NCBI GenBank assembly: GCA_937891465.1
Contig: CALAHF010000124.1
Coordinates: forward strand, 1-46,083
Direction of reading: 5' to 3'
Source: an uncultured Verrucomicrobiales bacterium
GTDB lineage: Bacteria; Verrucomicrobiota; Verrucomicrobiia; Verrucomicrobiales; DEV007
Length of the DNA stretch: 46,083 nt
A program made the position numbers and the translations under genes. This document shows, piece by piece, positions 33,129 through 41,420 of the stretch. Within the stretch, counting starts at the first letter, position 1; every line of letters begins with the position of its first letter. Below the pieces are notes generated by a model. That model searched no databases. It was not told the DNA's origin and was given only the letters and a program-made list of their open reading frames with translations.

Positions 33129-33881
33129 ATGAACTTCACACTTAAAGTCTGGCGTCAACCCAACCCAAGCGCCGAGGGTAAAATCGAAGTCTACGAAGCC
33201 AAGGACATTCCATCCGAAGCGTCGTTTCTCGAAATGCTCGATATCGTAAATACTGACATCATCGACAGTGGATCCGACCCGATTCACTTTGATCACGATT
33301 GTCGCGAAGGTATCTGCGGCATGTGCTCGCTGACCATCAACGGCGTCCCGCATGGCAAAGAAAATGCCGTGACAACGTGCCAGCTTCACATGCGGAAATT
33401 CAGAGATGGCGACACCATTTTCATCGAACCTTTTCGTGCAATGGCTTTCCCAATCGTGAAAGACCTCGTCGTTGACCGCAGTTCGTTTGACCGGATCATT
33501 GCTTCTGGTGGTTACATTTCTGTCCGCACAGGTTCAGCAGTTGATGCCAACGCGATTCCAATCGCAAAACCAGACGCAGACGATGCTTTTGATGCAGCTG
33601 CATGCATTGGTTGCGGCGCCTGCGTTGCTGCCTGCAAAAATGCCAGCGCGATGCTTTTCGTTGGCGCAAAGGCCGCTCACCTCAATCACCTTCCTCAAGG
33701 TCAGCCTGAGAAAGACTCCCGCACCCTTGCGATGGTCCGAACGATGGATGCTGAAGGATTCGGCAACTGCACCAACCAATACGAGTGCGAAGCCGTTTGC
33801 CCGAAAACGATCAGCGCGGACGTGATTGCAAAACTCAACCGCGACTACGCAGTGGCTGCGGTTAAAGAGGCGGTCAGCTAG
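33129..33881 (+). CDS. sdhB: Succinate dehydrogenase iron-sulfur subunit
   Basis: SdhB passes electrons from FAD to the membrane quinone site through three Fe-S clusters. In 250 residues: [2Fe-2S] ligands Cys58, Cys63, Cys66 and Cys84 ([15 protein letters not shown]); the first ferredoxin motif [12 protein letters not shown] with Cys159, Cys162, Cys165 and Cys169; and Cys214, Cys220 and Cys224 in [14 protein letters not shown], which together give [4Fe-4S] and [3Fe-4S] clusters. It closes the sdhCAB operon. Repeat copy 6 begins 6 bases after its stop. Confidence 0.97.
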   Translation: MNFTLKVWRQPNPSAEGKIEVYEAKDIPSEASFLEMLDIVNTDIIDSGSDPIHFDHDCREGICGMCSLTINGVPHGKENAVTTCQLHMRKFRDGDTIFIEPFRAMAFPIVKDLVVDRSSFDRIIASGGYISVRTGSAVDANAIPIAKPDADDAFDAAACIGCGACVAACKNASAMLFVGAKAAHLNHLPQGQPEKDSRTLAMVRTMDAEGFGNCTNQYECEAVCPKTISADVIAKLNRDYAVAAVKEAVS

Positions 33882-33887
33882 GTTTTC

Positions 33888-33932
33888 ACGATCCAACTGG
33901 GTCTGTTCGCTGAACGGATACTGTTGCTTCGT
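33888..33932 (+). repeat. 45-bp palindromic repeat, copy 6
   Basis: Left arm ACGATCCAACTGGGT (33888-33902), loop CTGTTCGCTGAACGG (33903-33917), right arm ATACTGTTGCTTCGT (33918-33932). The orientation is plus, 6 bases after the sdhB stop. The right half, from TGAACGG onward, is the one shared with copy 7. Confidence 0.9.
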
Positions 33933-33975
33933 AAAAGAATGTAAGGCCCGTTTATTCGGAAGAGGCTCAAACTAG

Positions 33976-34260
33976 ATGAAACCAGGAACTGGTCTTCGAA
34001 AGGAAATCAGCCCTCGCTATCGGACGGCGATTATCGTTTTTGTCTGCCTCGAGATTTTACTCCTGGCATTTGGGTTACTGCTGTTTGATTTCGGCCAGTT
34101 ATTCAAGGTCACGCTAGCCTCATTAATCCCATTCGTATGGCTCACTTTCTGGATTGTTTGGAAGCGGCCGATGAACCCCACCAAAATCGATATTTTGTTC
34201 ATCCAGTATGGGCATTTGCTTTGCATCGTTGCAATTTTCGCGGTCGGCGCGTTTCGATAA
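33976..34260 (+). CDS. Small membrane protein, three helices
   Basis: A 94-residue protein with about three predicted membrane helices (TAIIVFVCLEILLLAFGLLL; LASLIPFVWLTFWIVW; QYGHLLCIVAIFAVGAF) and a basic N terminus (GLRKEISPRYR). No family recognised. Its stop codon abuts the ATG of the following DUF1801 gene with no gap, indicating a translationally coupled pair. Confidence 0.6.
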   Translation: MKPGTGLRKEISPRYRTAIIVFVCLEILLLAFGLLLFDFGQLFKVTLASLIPFVWLTFWIVWKRPMNPTKIDILFIQYGHLLCIVAIFAVGAFR

Positions 34261-34683
34261 ATGACCGCATTCACTGACACACAGGTCGAAATGGTTTTTC
34301 GAATGCTACCCGAACTATCGCGACGACGTCTGCTCGAACTTCGTGAACTGGTTTTTGACTTTTCTTCCAAACTTGGATTAGAGAATACCCATATTGAAGA
34401 AACCTTGAAATCGGGCGAACCCAGTTACCTTTCACCCAAGGGTTCAACAATTAGAGTGGGATGGAATGTAAAAGATCCCGATTTCTATCGACTGTTTTTC
34501 CACTGCCAGACGTCATTGATCGAGACGTTTCGGACGCTTTTTCCACATCTCGAATTCGAAGGGAATCGGGTGATCAGATTATCGGTTGCCGAAAATATCG
34601 AAGTCGCCGCCCTGCGAAAGTGCATCCAATTAGCGCTCACTTGCCATTCAGTGAAGCATTTGCCGCTTTTGGGATCTGATTGA
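34261..34683 (+). CDS. DUF1801 domain protein
   Basis: A 140-residue cytoplasmic protein of the DUF1801/YdhG-like superfamily. The family core is visible: a charged N-terminal helix (LPELSRRRLLELRELVFDFS), then KGSTIRVGWNVKDPDFYRLF with FHCQTSLIETFRTLFP and a final IQLALTCHSVKHLPLLG. Members include iron-chaperone-like proteins of unsettled function. It starts exactly at the stop of the small membrane protein gene, so the two are coupled. Convergent with aroD, 24 bases between stops. Confidence 0.8.
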   Translation: MTAFTDTQVEMVFRMLPELSRRRLLELRELVFDFSSKLGLENTHIEETLKSGEPSYLSPKGSTIRVGWNVKDPDFYRLFFHCQTSLIETFRTLFPHLEFEGNRVIRLSVAENIEVAALRKCIQLALTCHSVKHLPLLGSD

Positions 34684-34707
34684 GCTTTGAAATCGTCGAA
34701 TCGAAAC

Positions 34708-35418
34708 TCACGCCTTCGAGATCAACCGCTTCAATTCCTTCGCAGGCCATTGGCCGGGTGCGTTTTCGTGCTGAAGATAGCCGTAGTTGAGGCACGAACC
34801 AGTCGCAGCAAGCTCAATCCGCGACTCTCGGCCCAGCGGTCCCATTCCCATTGCGCTGATTAATTGGCCGGATTCGACAGTCTTCGACACGAATTCCGCC
34901 AATTCAGACAGCTGATCAGTTGTTTCAATAACCATCGCAAATTTCGCGATATCAATTCCCCGGTCTCTGCAAAAATCGACCTGTTTTCGAATTTCCTCGA
35001 GCGGGATCGGTTTTTCGAAATCGTGACTCGAACCCACAATCGGGCAAGAAAACTCTAATTTGGAAGCCAAATCATCAAACTGAGCAATCTCAACATCTAC
35101 AAGCGATGCAAAGCGCATGCACTTCGAAAGCAAATCAGCACGAACTTTGTTTTCAGCAAAGGCCTTAGCCACACCTCCTTCTGACGGATGCCGGGCAGTC
35201 AGAAGAACCGGCGCATGTAACCCTTTCATTAGGAGCATCGATTGAGCCAACTCCCCGAGTTCGTAGAAATTATCAATCCTGAATTCGAAAATATCCGCAA
35301 TATTCAAAAGCTCAGATTTACCCACATCCACCAAATCCATCAGAAATGCTAAATCGTCTGAGGTTGTGACAGTTGCGACTGTTTGAGGAGTTTTTAAATT
35401 TATTAAAAAATCTTTCAT
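34708..35418 (-). CDS. aroD: Type I 3-dehydroquinate dehydratase
   Basis: AroD dehydrates 3-dehydroquinate in the shikimate pathway through a Schiff-base lysine. The 236 residues fit the family. EFRIDNFYE (substrate Glu/Arg), LLTARHPSEGG, the catalytic His in IVGSSHDFEK, the Schiff-base Lys in IAKFAMVIETTDQ and the closing MGPLGRESRIELAATGS are all visible. Upstream of the start (35419-35488, plus-strand side) the DNA is unusually A/T-rich, probably a promoter region shared with the broken sugar transferase gene. Confidence 0.92.
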   Translation of the reverse strand: MKDFLINLKTPQTVATVTTSDDLAFLMDLVDVGKSELLNIADIFEFRIDNFYELGELAQSMLLMKGLHAPVLLTARHPSEGGVAKAFAENKVRADLLSKCMRFASLVDVEIAQFDDLASKLEFSCPIVGSSHDFEKPIPLEEIRKQVDFCRDRGIDIAKFAMVIETTDQLSELAEFVSKTVESGQLISAMGMGPLGRESRIELAATGSCLNYGYLQHENAPGQWPAKELKRLISKA

Positions 35419-35488
35419 TTCAGATGGAAAAAATTTAAAAAAATACTAAATTTATTAACAATTATTAAAATTTATAAAAACTAAACTA
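35419..35488. promoter_or_regulatory. Extremely A/T-rich divergent promoter region
   Basis: Seventy bases with very few G/C (runs such as AAAATTTAAAAAAATAC, TTTATTAACAATTATTAAAA) separate aroD from the broken sugar transferase start. No boxes can be assigned, but A/T content this high in an otherwise balanced window suggests a promoter or DNA-bending region for both divergent genes. Confidence 0.4.
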
Positions 35489-35876
35489 GTGAACCCGCGT
35501 TACGAAATCCAAATGAAGCTCGCGCAGTTTCTGGATGGCGTCATGCTTGGTGTCATTTTTTTGGTTAGCCCATACCGTGCTATTTGAATTCGGAGTCCGC
35601 ACTGAATTTCTTACAGAAATCCCCGAATTCACCCGCTTTTTCTGGCTTCTAGCCGTCATCATTCCGGTTTCTCCTATCGTGCTGGAGTTTCAGGGGTTTT
35701 ACAATCACCCGCTTCGCAAAAAATCGGGCGAGTCGCTTCGGCAAGTGACAGTGAGCCTCGTTTGGTTGGCATTGATTTTCGGGCTCTGCGTGATCTTCCT
35801 CAAATGGAGCGCTCAAAGTCGCTCAGTGATTCTTATTTTCCTCGGCCTCAGTGGCGTCCGCGTGCTGCATCATTAG
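35489..35876 (+). pseudogene. N-terminal remnant of an exopolysaccharide sugar transferase
   Basis: The first frame, from GTG 35489, reads VNPRYEIQMKLAQFLDGVML and breaks at a run of seven T (35556-35562). The second frame continues without loss as FWLAHTVLFEFGVRTEFLTE, followed by FFWLLAVIIPVSPIVLEFQG and LIFGLCVIFLKWSAQSRSVI. This is the N-terminal membrane part of a polyprenyl glycosylphosphotransferase of the type common in Opitutae EPS loci. The catalytic C-terminal bacterial sugar transferase domain is missing: the frame ends after GLSGVRVLHH. So the gene carries a homopolymer frameshift and a 3' truncation. It meets the amidoligase-like fragment tail to tail. Confidence 0.7.
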
Positions 35877-36227
35877 CCGCAAAAAGCACGCATCGTCACT
35901 CACGATCCGATACCAATCAGGCTGAGGCGGATGCTTTTGGTCGAGATCCTCCTGAAGAGTAAGGTCATCCACGCATTGAGCCAGCGTCTCACCTGCCTGA
36001 TCTTCAACGACAAACCCGAGCGTGAGGTTTTCGAAAAACGGCGTTCGCGCGGCCTTGCTGTTTTCGCCCTGTGGATGGAAAAAACGACGGACGCGACCAC
36101 CGAATTGTTCAGCAATCGCTTCCGCAAGATCTTTTCTGCTACGCCCCTTTGGATCCAGCTGCTCGATTTCAAACCCAATGCGACCGGGAGTTTCGAGTCT
36201 CTGAAGATTGGGCAAATCGGAATTCAT
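35823..36227 (-). CDS. Amidoligase-like N-terminal fragment (possibly truncated)
   Basis: A 134-residue protein beginning with RIGFEIEQLDPKGRSRKDLA, which resembles the opening of PVC/Opitutae amidoligase-type proteins (ATP-grasp-like, GFE[IL]E motif), then FGGRVRRFFHPQ and FENLTLGFVVEDQAGETLAQ and DDLTLQEDLDQKHPPQPDWY. Homologues continue further into catalytic parts, whereas this one stops after ATEAEENKNH, at the point where it overlaps the 3' end of the broken sugar transferase. I infer truncation by a deletion, but it might be a short family of its own. The assignment to the amidoligase group comes from memory of similar sequences and is uncertain. Confidence 0.45.
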   Translation of the reverse strand: MNSDLPNLQRLETPGRIGFEIEQLDPKGRSRKDLAEAIAEQFGGRVRRFFHPQGENSKAARTPFFENLTLGFVVEDQAGETLAQCVDDLTLQEDLDQKHPPQPDWYRIVSDDACFLRLMMQHADATEAEENKNH

Positions 36228-36788
36228 TTAGAGACGTGTCGCAGAGTTCAAAGCGGCTTTGATCACTTTATCGTGACCGCCGATCAGAAGGCGCGACATC
36301 GTCATTTTGGACTCCCGCGTATCTTCTGAGCCCCAATACCCAGCCAGAAGCTTAGCATCGTCATAGGTATAGCCACCATCGTCGAAATACGCAGGAAGAT
36401 TTTTGTCAGACTTCTTCAACGCCTCCGCCCGGGCATCGCGAACGATTTGATTTGAATCGTCTGCACTTAGGCTCCAAAGCTTTTGGCCCATAGTAATCTT
36501 GGCATCATACGGATCGCGTTGCTTCCAGTACTTAGCCAGCACCTTGGCGTCGCAATAATTGTAGCCAAAGTCTAAAAATTTGTTGGCAACCTGCTCCTTA
36601 GTCAGTTCAGCTTTAGCAGCCGGATCAATTCGACGCTGCTCCCGCAAATCCTGGGCTTGTAGTGGGTTTTGCATCGTGCTCAACAGCGTTAGCGACATCG
36701 CTGAAGTCGTGACGGCGGTGGCGATCCGCGCTTGAGTGTTTCCTTTTTGAGTCGTTTTTTTATCAATTTCGATCTTGGTTCCTCCCAT
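36228..36788 (-). CDS. Secreted protein with two tandem repeats
   Basis: A 186-residue protein from the ATG at 36788 with a signal peptide-like N terminus (ATAVTTSAMSLTLLSTMQNP then LQAQ-D). The mature part holds two related units of about 50 residues: FLDFGYNYCDAKVLAKYWKQ...ITMGQKLW and AYFDDGGYTYDDAKLLAGYW...MTMSRLLI, sharing 'GY-YxDAK-LA-YW'. No known family. A longer start at 36872 places a hydrophobic stretch before the signal peptide and was rejected. The end (stop) abuts the amidoligase fragment's start. Copy 7 of the repeat lies 130 bases upstream. Confidence 0.6.
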   Translation of the reverse strand: MGGTKIEIDKKTTQKGNTQARIATAVTTSAMSLTLLSTMQNPLQAQDLREQRRIDPAAKAELTKEQVANKFLDFGYNYCDAKVLAKYWKQRDPYDAKITMGQKLWSLSADDSNQIVRDARAEALKKSDKNLPAYFDDGGYTYDDAKLLAGYWGSEDTRESKMTMSRLLIGGHDKVIKAALNSATRL

Positions 36789-36922
36789 GCTTTGGGATTG
36801 GTTTTTTAACGCGGGTTCCGACAGGTCAATCGTATCGATGATGCAAAAAAGAACAAGCCAACTTTGTCCCAATTCCCATGCAATTCACAAACTGAAAGGG
36901 GCAATCGGGTCGCTTCCCATCA

Positions 36923-36962
36923 AAGAGAGTTGGGTCGTTGAACGGATACTGTTGCTTCGTAA
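36923..36962 (+). repeat. Half copy of the palindromic repeat, copy 7
   Basis: Only the right side is conserved: TGAACGGATACTGTTGCTTC and the following CGTAA (36939-36962) are identical, as a 24-base block, to the matching part of copy 6. The left arm is shortened or rearranged (GAGTTGGGTCG). It ends 10 bases from the stop of the minus-strand esterase gene. Confidence 0.75.
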
Positions 36963-36970
36963 CGCTCAGC

Positions 36971-37927
36971 TCACTTCCCAAAATTCCGATCGTGGAACTG
37001 CATCAGTTCTAGTCCCTTCTTCTTGTATATGTCAACCGTACTGTGAGGCGAATCCGGTGAAATCAGCTTTTCATAAGGAATCCCGAGCTCTTCGAGGTAT
37101 TCCATGAATTGCAGATTCGTCTCGTAATTAAACCCCGCTGTTCCCACCCAAATCATCGGCTTCAGCTTCGGGGCATCTTTGCGATCAGCATACACTTTAG
37201 CAAGATCCCAGGCGTTGTAGCCTTTTTCAAAAACCACGTTCTCGGATTCTTTGCCGTCGTTTTCCTGAATCGTCTTTTCAGGACCGTAGCCGGATCCGCC
37301 AGGGGCAGTGGAACCAAATAGCTCAGGATGCTTAAACATGATGCGCGTCGTTCCGCGACCGCCTTGAGAAAACCCCTGAATACCTCGTTTTTCGCGCGCT
37401 CCAAACGTCCGGTAGGTTTTATCAATGTGAGGAATCGTCTCGTTGATGAAGACATCTTCACCCATACCGATTTCTTTTTGCGGGTAATTGTACCAGCTCA
37501 TCGGACCACCATTCGGCCACACGTAGATCGTCGGCTGAATGTCTCCGGCTTCCATCGCCTTGTGGATGAAACTCGCGAGAGACACGCTTTTCCCCTCTCC
37601 TCCGGGACGGCCACCGTGCAGATGATAAACGACCGGGTATTTTTTGTCGGCGTTCTCGGGCGCTTGATACCCCGTCGGAAGGTAAACGTAGTAACCGACA
37701 TCGACGCTCATCGAGGCACTTTTAAAAGTCCCGTGAGACACATTGGGAAGCGTCCTCAGTTTCGATGCGGATACCGGAGAAACCCAGCTAAACGGCCCCG
37801 GAGGCGTTTTTTTCTTTTTCTTCGCTTTTGTTTTCTCGGCAGACTTTTTCGAATCCTGTGCAAGAACACTGTCCGGCGCGCAGAGCGCCAAGGCAAAGGC
37901 GAGAAATGAGATTGCAAATCGTTTCAT
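36971..37927 (-). CDS. Secreted alpha/beta-hydrolase esterase
   Basis: A 318-residue exported esterase of the enterochelin-esterase/feruloyl-esterase-like (Esterase D) superfamily. The signal peptide ends VLA-Q (about residue 24), followed by a Lys-rich linker. The nucleophile Ser187 is in GIQGFSQGGRG; the oxyanion stretch is VVYHLHGGRPGG (about 99-110); the closing DSPHSTVDIY holds the His. The FPS-type substrate is not evident; plant-cell-wall or siderophore esters are possible. The half repeat copy 7 lies just downstream of its stop. Confidence 0.82.
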   Translation of the reverse strand: MKRFAISFLAFALALCAPDSVLAQDSKKSAEKTKAKKKKKTPPGPFSWVSPVSASKLRTLPNVSHGTFKSASMSVDVGYYVYLPTGYQAPENADKKYPVVYHLHGGRPGGEGKSVSLASFIHKAMEAGDIQPTIYVWPNGGPMSWYNYPQKEIGMGEDVFINETIPHIDKTYRTFGAREKRGIQGFSQGGRGTTRIMFKHPELFGSTAPGGSGYGPEKTIQENDGKESENVVFEKGYNAWDLAKVYADRKDAPKLKPMIWVGTAGFNYETNLQFMEYLEELGIPYEKLISPDSPHSTVDIYKKKGLELMQFHDRNFGK

Positions 37928-38079
37928 AACCCGAACGGTATCAGGACTTCAGCGTCCGACAAATCCCCCGTTCGTGGCTGTTGTTCGACAAAGACATCGA
38001 TTTTTCCTCACGTTCCGATAAAAAATTCTGGAAATTGCTCTGCTTCGGACTAGCAAGGGCGCAATAAGGGTTTAGGATC

Positions 38080-40902
38080 GTGCCCCTTAAAAACTTTTGG
38101 ATGAGATCCTCCCGCCACAATCTCGAAAAAACCGATCCGAGCCAATTTGCGCCCGGTCAACGATGGATTAGTGAAACCCAGGCTGAGCTTGGGTTGGCGC
38201 TGATCGTCTCCTGCAATAACGCCCAGGTCCAAGCGCTTTTCCCGGCAACGGGAGAAACGATTACCTACGCAGCACGCTCCGCTCCGCTTCGTCGGGTCGC
38301 TTTTGAGCAAGGTGACAACATCAAAGACAACGACGGCAAAGCATTCACCGTTGCCTCGGTTCGCGAAGAAGAACAACGGCTGACCTACATCGATGCCGAT
38401 GGCAACGAGCTGCCGGAATCGAATTTGTCAGACACCCTAAGTGTTCAGCGTCCCGAACAACGTTTGCTCGCCGGAATCGCAGATGAACCAAAGGTCTGGG
38501 CACTGCGTCAGTCTGCTCTGCGAAACCTTTACGAAGGCCGCAGCAGTGATGTTCGCGGCCTCACTGGCGCGCGAGTATCATTGATTCCTCATCAGCTTTA
38601 CATCGCCAACGAAGTCGCCAATCGGAATGCTCCCCGCGTTTTACTGGCAGACGAAGTGGGTTTGGGTAAAACGATTGAAGCCTGCCTGATTTTACAGCGG
38701 CTTCACATGACAGGACGCGCCAACCGCATCCTCATTCTCGTTCCCGATGCGCTGGTCAACCAGTGGTTCGTTGAGCTCTATCGGAAATTCTCGATGTCGT
38801 TCGCGATTTTTGATGAAGAGCGCGCGCTCTCCATCGAAAACAGCGAAGGCGCGGCTAAAGGTGTGAACCCGTTTTATGACGACCAGCACATCATCTGCGC
38901 AACGTCATGGATCGCGAATAATCCGAAGCGCGCTGAACAGGCTGCTTCCGGTGGTTGGGATCTCACCATCGTTGATGAAGCTCATCACTTAGAATGGACC
39001 GTCGAAGAATCCAGCCCTGCCTACGATGCAGTGGCTGCGATTGCTGAACATTCAGAGGGAATGTTGTTGCTTACAGCGACGCCCGAACAGCTTGGTCGCG
39101 AAGGTCATTTTGCACGCCTCCGCTTGCTCGATCCCAATCGCTTTTCTGATCTCGATGAATTCATCGCTGAATCCGAGCGTTATCGTGAAGTTTCGAAGCT
39201 CGCTGATGCTCTCGATTCCGGAGAGGCGCTTTCCGAAGAGCTGAGCAATATAATGGCCGACCTCCTCGGGGATGAAGCCGTTGAATCACTCGAAAACGAC
39301 GACACGATTCAGCAACGCGCCATCTGGACGTCTGCTCTGGTAGACCTCCATGGTCCCGGTCGCGTCCTCTTTCGCAATCGCCGCACGGTGATGACGAATT
39401 TCCCGAAACGAATTGCTCATCTCGCTCCCTTGGAATCTGATTCAGCCAAGGCATTTGAAGCAAAAATCGATTGGCTCGCGGAATTCATTGTCAGCCTTGA
39501 AGTGGGTGAAAAAATTCTTCTAATCACAAAGACACAAGAACTTGTCGAGAAGATTGAAGCAGCGCTTCGCGAGAAAATCAGCGCGACTGCTGCGATGTTT
39601 CACGAAGGCCTCAGCCTTCTGCAGCGCGACAAAAACGCAGCCTGGTTTGCGGATGATATCGGCGGTGCCCGCATTTTGCTCTGTTCTGAAATTGGAAGTG
39701 AGGGCCGTAATTTTCAGTTCGCCCATCACCTCGTGCTTTTTGATCTTCCCGACGATCCCGGTCTTCTGGAGCAACGAATTGGTCGCCTTGATCGGATTGG
39801 TCAAACCAGCGACATTCACATTCACGTTCCGTTTATCGAAGGAACAGCTGAAGAGCTTTATGCTATGTGGTATCACCGTGGTCTCAACGCCTTTGAACAA
39901 ACGGTTCATGGCGGCGGCGCGATTTATCGCGAATTCCACGATGGGCTTCAAGCGCTTGTCGATGAGCCGGATGACAAACGCGATGCAGCCCTTCCGAAAC
40001 TGATTAAAAAGACGGCAGCTTTCAAAGTCAAAATTGATAAGCAGCTCGACGAAGGTCGAGATCACCTTCTCGAAATGAGTTCATTTGACCGGGATCAGGG
40101 CGAAGCCCTCAAATCACAAGTTGAAGAACTCGATGAAGATCAGCGGCTTGAACAGCTCATGATCAACTTGTGCGATCACTTTGGCGTCACCGTTGATGAC
40201 CTCGACGAGCGGAGTTATTTACTGCTTCCCGAGCACCTTTTCTCTGCCGAAGTTTTCCCGACTCTTCCCGAAGAGGGCATGTCGGTCACGTTTGATCGTG
40301 CCACTGCCCTTGCCCGCGAAGAACTCACATTCCTGTCAGCAGATCACCCGATGGTGATGAGCGCGATGGACAGTCTTCTCGCTTCTGATCGCGGAAACGC
40401 CGGCTTTTTCCGATTCGAAGGCGCTGGCGAACAACTTTTCATGGTTGAGATCGTGTGCATGCTTGAGTGCGTTGCCCCGGGTGAACTTCACGCTGATCGC
40501 TTTATGCCGCCGCAGCCGATTCGTCAGATCGTCGATCAAAAAGGACGCAACCGGACCGGTGATTTCTCGATCGAGAAAATCCGAAGCAACGGCCGCCCCG
40601 GACCGACCGAGTGGCTTCGCAGCAAAGCCGGCGCTCTCCGCGCTACCGTGCCGAAGCTGTTAGATGCCGCCGAGAATTCCTGCGCCGACATTGCCGAAAA
40701 CGTGCGTCATCGCGCGAAAAACGACATGAAGGATTACTTCGACGCTGAGATTCGTCGTCTGGAAACGTTGCAGGAAATGGAGCATCCGGTTCGCGACAGC
40801 GAGATCGAAGCTGCCAAGGCCCATCGCGAGTTGCTTGCCGACCATATTGACAACTCCCGATTGCGGATTGATTCGGTGCGTTTGCTCCTTGCGCTGAAAT
40901 AG
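38080..40902 (+). CDS. rapA: RNA polymerase-associated helicase-like protein RapA
   Basis: RapA (HepA) is a SWI2/SNF2 ATPase that recycles RNA polymerase after termination. In 940 residues, Walker A is LLADEVGLGKTIEA (about 188-201, Lys197) and motif II is DEAHHLEW with DEAH at 299-302. LLLTATPEQLGREGHF (motif III), IGSEGRNFQFAHHLV (motif V) and EQRIGRLDRIGQ (motif VI) follow. An N-terminal FAPGQRWISETQAELGLALI (20 residues) is the Tudor-like region of RapA. GTG 38080 is preferred: AAGGG sits 9 bases upstream, one of the few Shine-Dalgarno-like sites in the window; ATG 38101 is the alternative. Two repeat copies follow. Confidence 0.93.
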   Translation: MPLKNFWMRSSRHNLEKTDPSQFAPGQRWISETQAELGLALIVSCNNAQVQALFPATGETITYAARSAPLRRVAFEQGDNIKDNDGKAFTVASVREEEQRLTYIDADGNELPESNLSDTLSVQRPEQRLLAGIADEPKVWALRQSALRNLYEGRSSDVRGLTGARVSLIPHQLYIANEVANRNAPRVLLADEVGLGKTIEACLILQRLHMTGRANRILILVPDALVNQWFVELYRKFSMSFAIFDEERALSIENSEGAAKGVNPFYDDQHIICATSWIANNPKRAEQAASGGWDLTIVDEAHHLEWTVEESSPAYDAVAAIAEHSEGMLLLTATPEQLGREGHFARLRLLDPNRFSDLDEFIAESERYREVSKLADALDSGEALSEELSNIMADLLGDEAVESLENDDTIQQRAIWTSALVDLHGPGRVLFRNRRTVMTNFPKRIAHLAPLESDSAKAFEAKIDWLAEFIVSLEVGEKILLITKTQELVEKIEAALREKISATAAMFHEGLSLLQRDKNAAWFADDIGGARILLCSEIGSEGRNFQFAHHLVLFDLPDDPGLLEQRIGRLDRIGQTSDIHIHVPFIEGTAEELYAMWYHRGLNAFEQTVHGGGAIYREFHDGLQALVDEPDDKRDAALPKLIKKTAAFKVKIDKQLDEGRDHLLEMSSFDRDQGEALKSQVEELDEDQRLEQLMINLCDHFGVTVDDLDERSYLLLPEHLFSAEVFPTLPEEGMSVTFDRATALAREELTFLSADHPMVMSAMDSLLASDRGNAGFFRFEGAGEQLFMVEIVCMLECVAPGELHADRFMPPQPIRQIVDQKGRNRTGDFSIEKIRSNGRPGPTEWLRSKAGALRATVPKLLDAAENSCADIAENVRHRAKNDMKDYFDAEIRRLETLQEMEHPVRDSEIEAAKAHRELLADHIDNSRLRIDSVRLLLALK

Positions 40903-40908
40903 AATTTC

Positions 40909-40953
40909 ACGATCCAACAGGGTTGGATTGATGAACATACCCTATTGGTTCGT
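40909..40953 (+). repeat. 45-bp palindromic repeat, copy 8
   Basis: Left arm ACGATCCAACAGGGT (40909-40923), loop TGGATTGATGAACAT (40924-40938), right arm ACCCTATTGGTTCGT (40939-40953). The arms pair well. The loop fits either orientation equally, so the strand is nominal. It begins 6 bases after the rapA stop and is separated by 9 bases from copy 9. Confidence 0.9.
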
Positions 40954-40962
40954 AAAGCCATT

Positions 40963-41007
40963 TCGATCGCATAGGGTACGTTCGATGAATCAATAGGGGT
41001 AGTTCGT
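40963..41007 (+). repeat. 45-bp palindromic repeat, copy 9 (right arm altered)
   Basis: Left arm TCGATCGCATAGGGT (40963-40977), loop ACGTTCGATGAATCA (40978-40992), right arm ATAGGGGTAGTTCGT (40993-41007). The right arm's inner part reads like the inverse of the expected ACCCTAT, so pairing is lost there. Its end reaches the possible GTG start (41006) of the next gene. Confidence 0.75.
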
Positions 41008-41077
41008 GAGAAGGCTCCGTCAGTGGGCCTTTCGTCGGAAAATGCCTAGGAAAAATCCGGGTGCGGTGTCAAACCAG

Positions 41078-41416
41078 ATGATGAATTCTCGAATCCACCT
41101 CTCCCTATTCGCAATCGCCGCCACAAAAGTGCTTCCGGTAAATGCGAAATTTGAAAGCCTGAACGGTCTTGATCCCGGAGGAAGTTATATCTTCGATGTT
41201 TGGTCGGTTCGAATCCGGATGGATCGGCCAGACCGTTCTTCCTACGCGTTCCTGATTCGGCAACGCGTTGTCGGCAGTCGTGCTCTGCAGGAAGATGTGG
41301 CTCGCCTCGACAGCCATATCGATGTCGAAAATGTTGCGAGATGGGTCGGCGGTTACCGTATTTTGGATCGACAAAAAGAGCTGGTAGCCCGAATTTATAC
41401 CCGAATAGAAGAATAA
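41078..41416 (+). CDS. Hypothetical protein
   Basis: A 112-residue protein from the ATG at 41078 (or 41081); a GTG at 41006 is possible but overlaps repeat copy 9. The sequence begins MMNSRIHLSLFAIAATKVLP (weak signal-like stretch) and continues DVWSVRIRMDRPDRSSYAFL with a C-terminal DRQKELVARIYTRIEE. No family recognised. The base composition and dense open frame make it plausible but not certain. It is convergent with ppk1 with 4 bases between. Confidence 0.4.
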   Translation: MMNSRIHLSLFAIAATKVLPVNAKFESLNGLDPGGSYIFDVWSVRIRMDRPDRSSYAFLIRQRVVGSRALQEDVARLDSHIDVENVARWVGGYRILDRQKELVARIYTRIEE

Positions 41417-41420
41417 AAAA

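Noticed and set aside
41209-41222. Sequence like a tRNA T-loop (GGTTCGAATCC)
   Set aside because: The arms do not pair, no acceptor stem or anticodon arm can be drawn, and it lies in a coding region.
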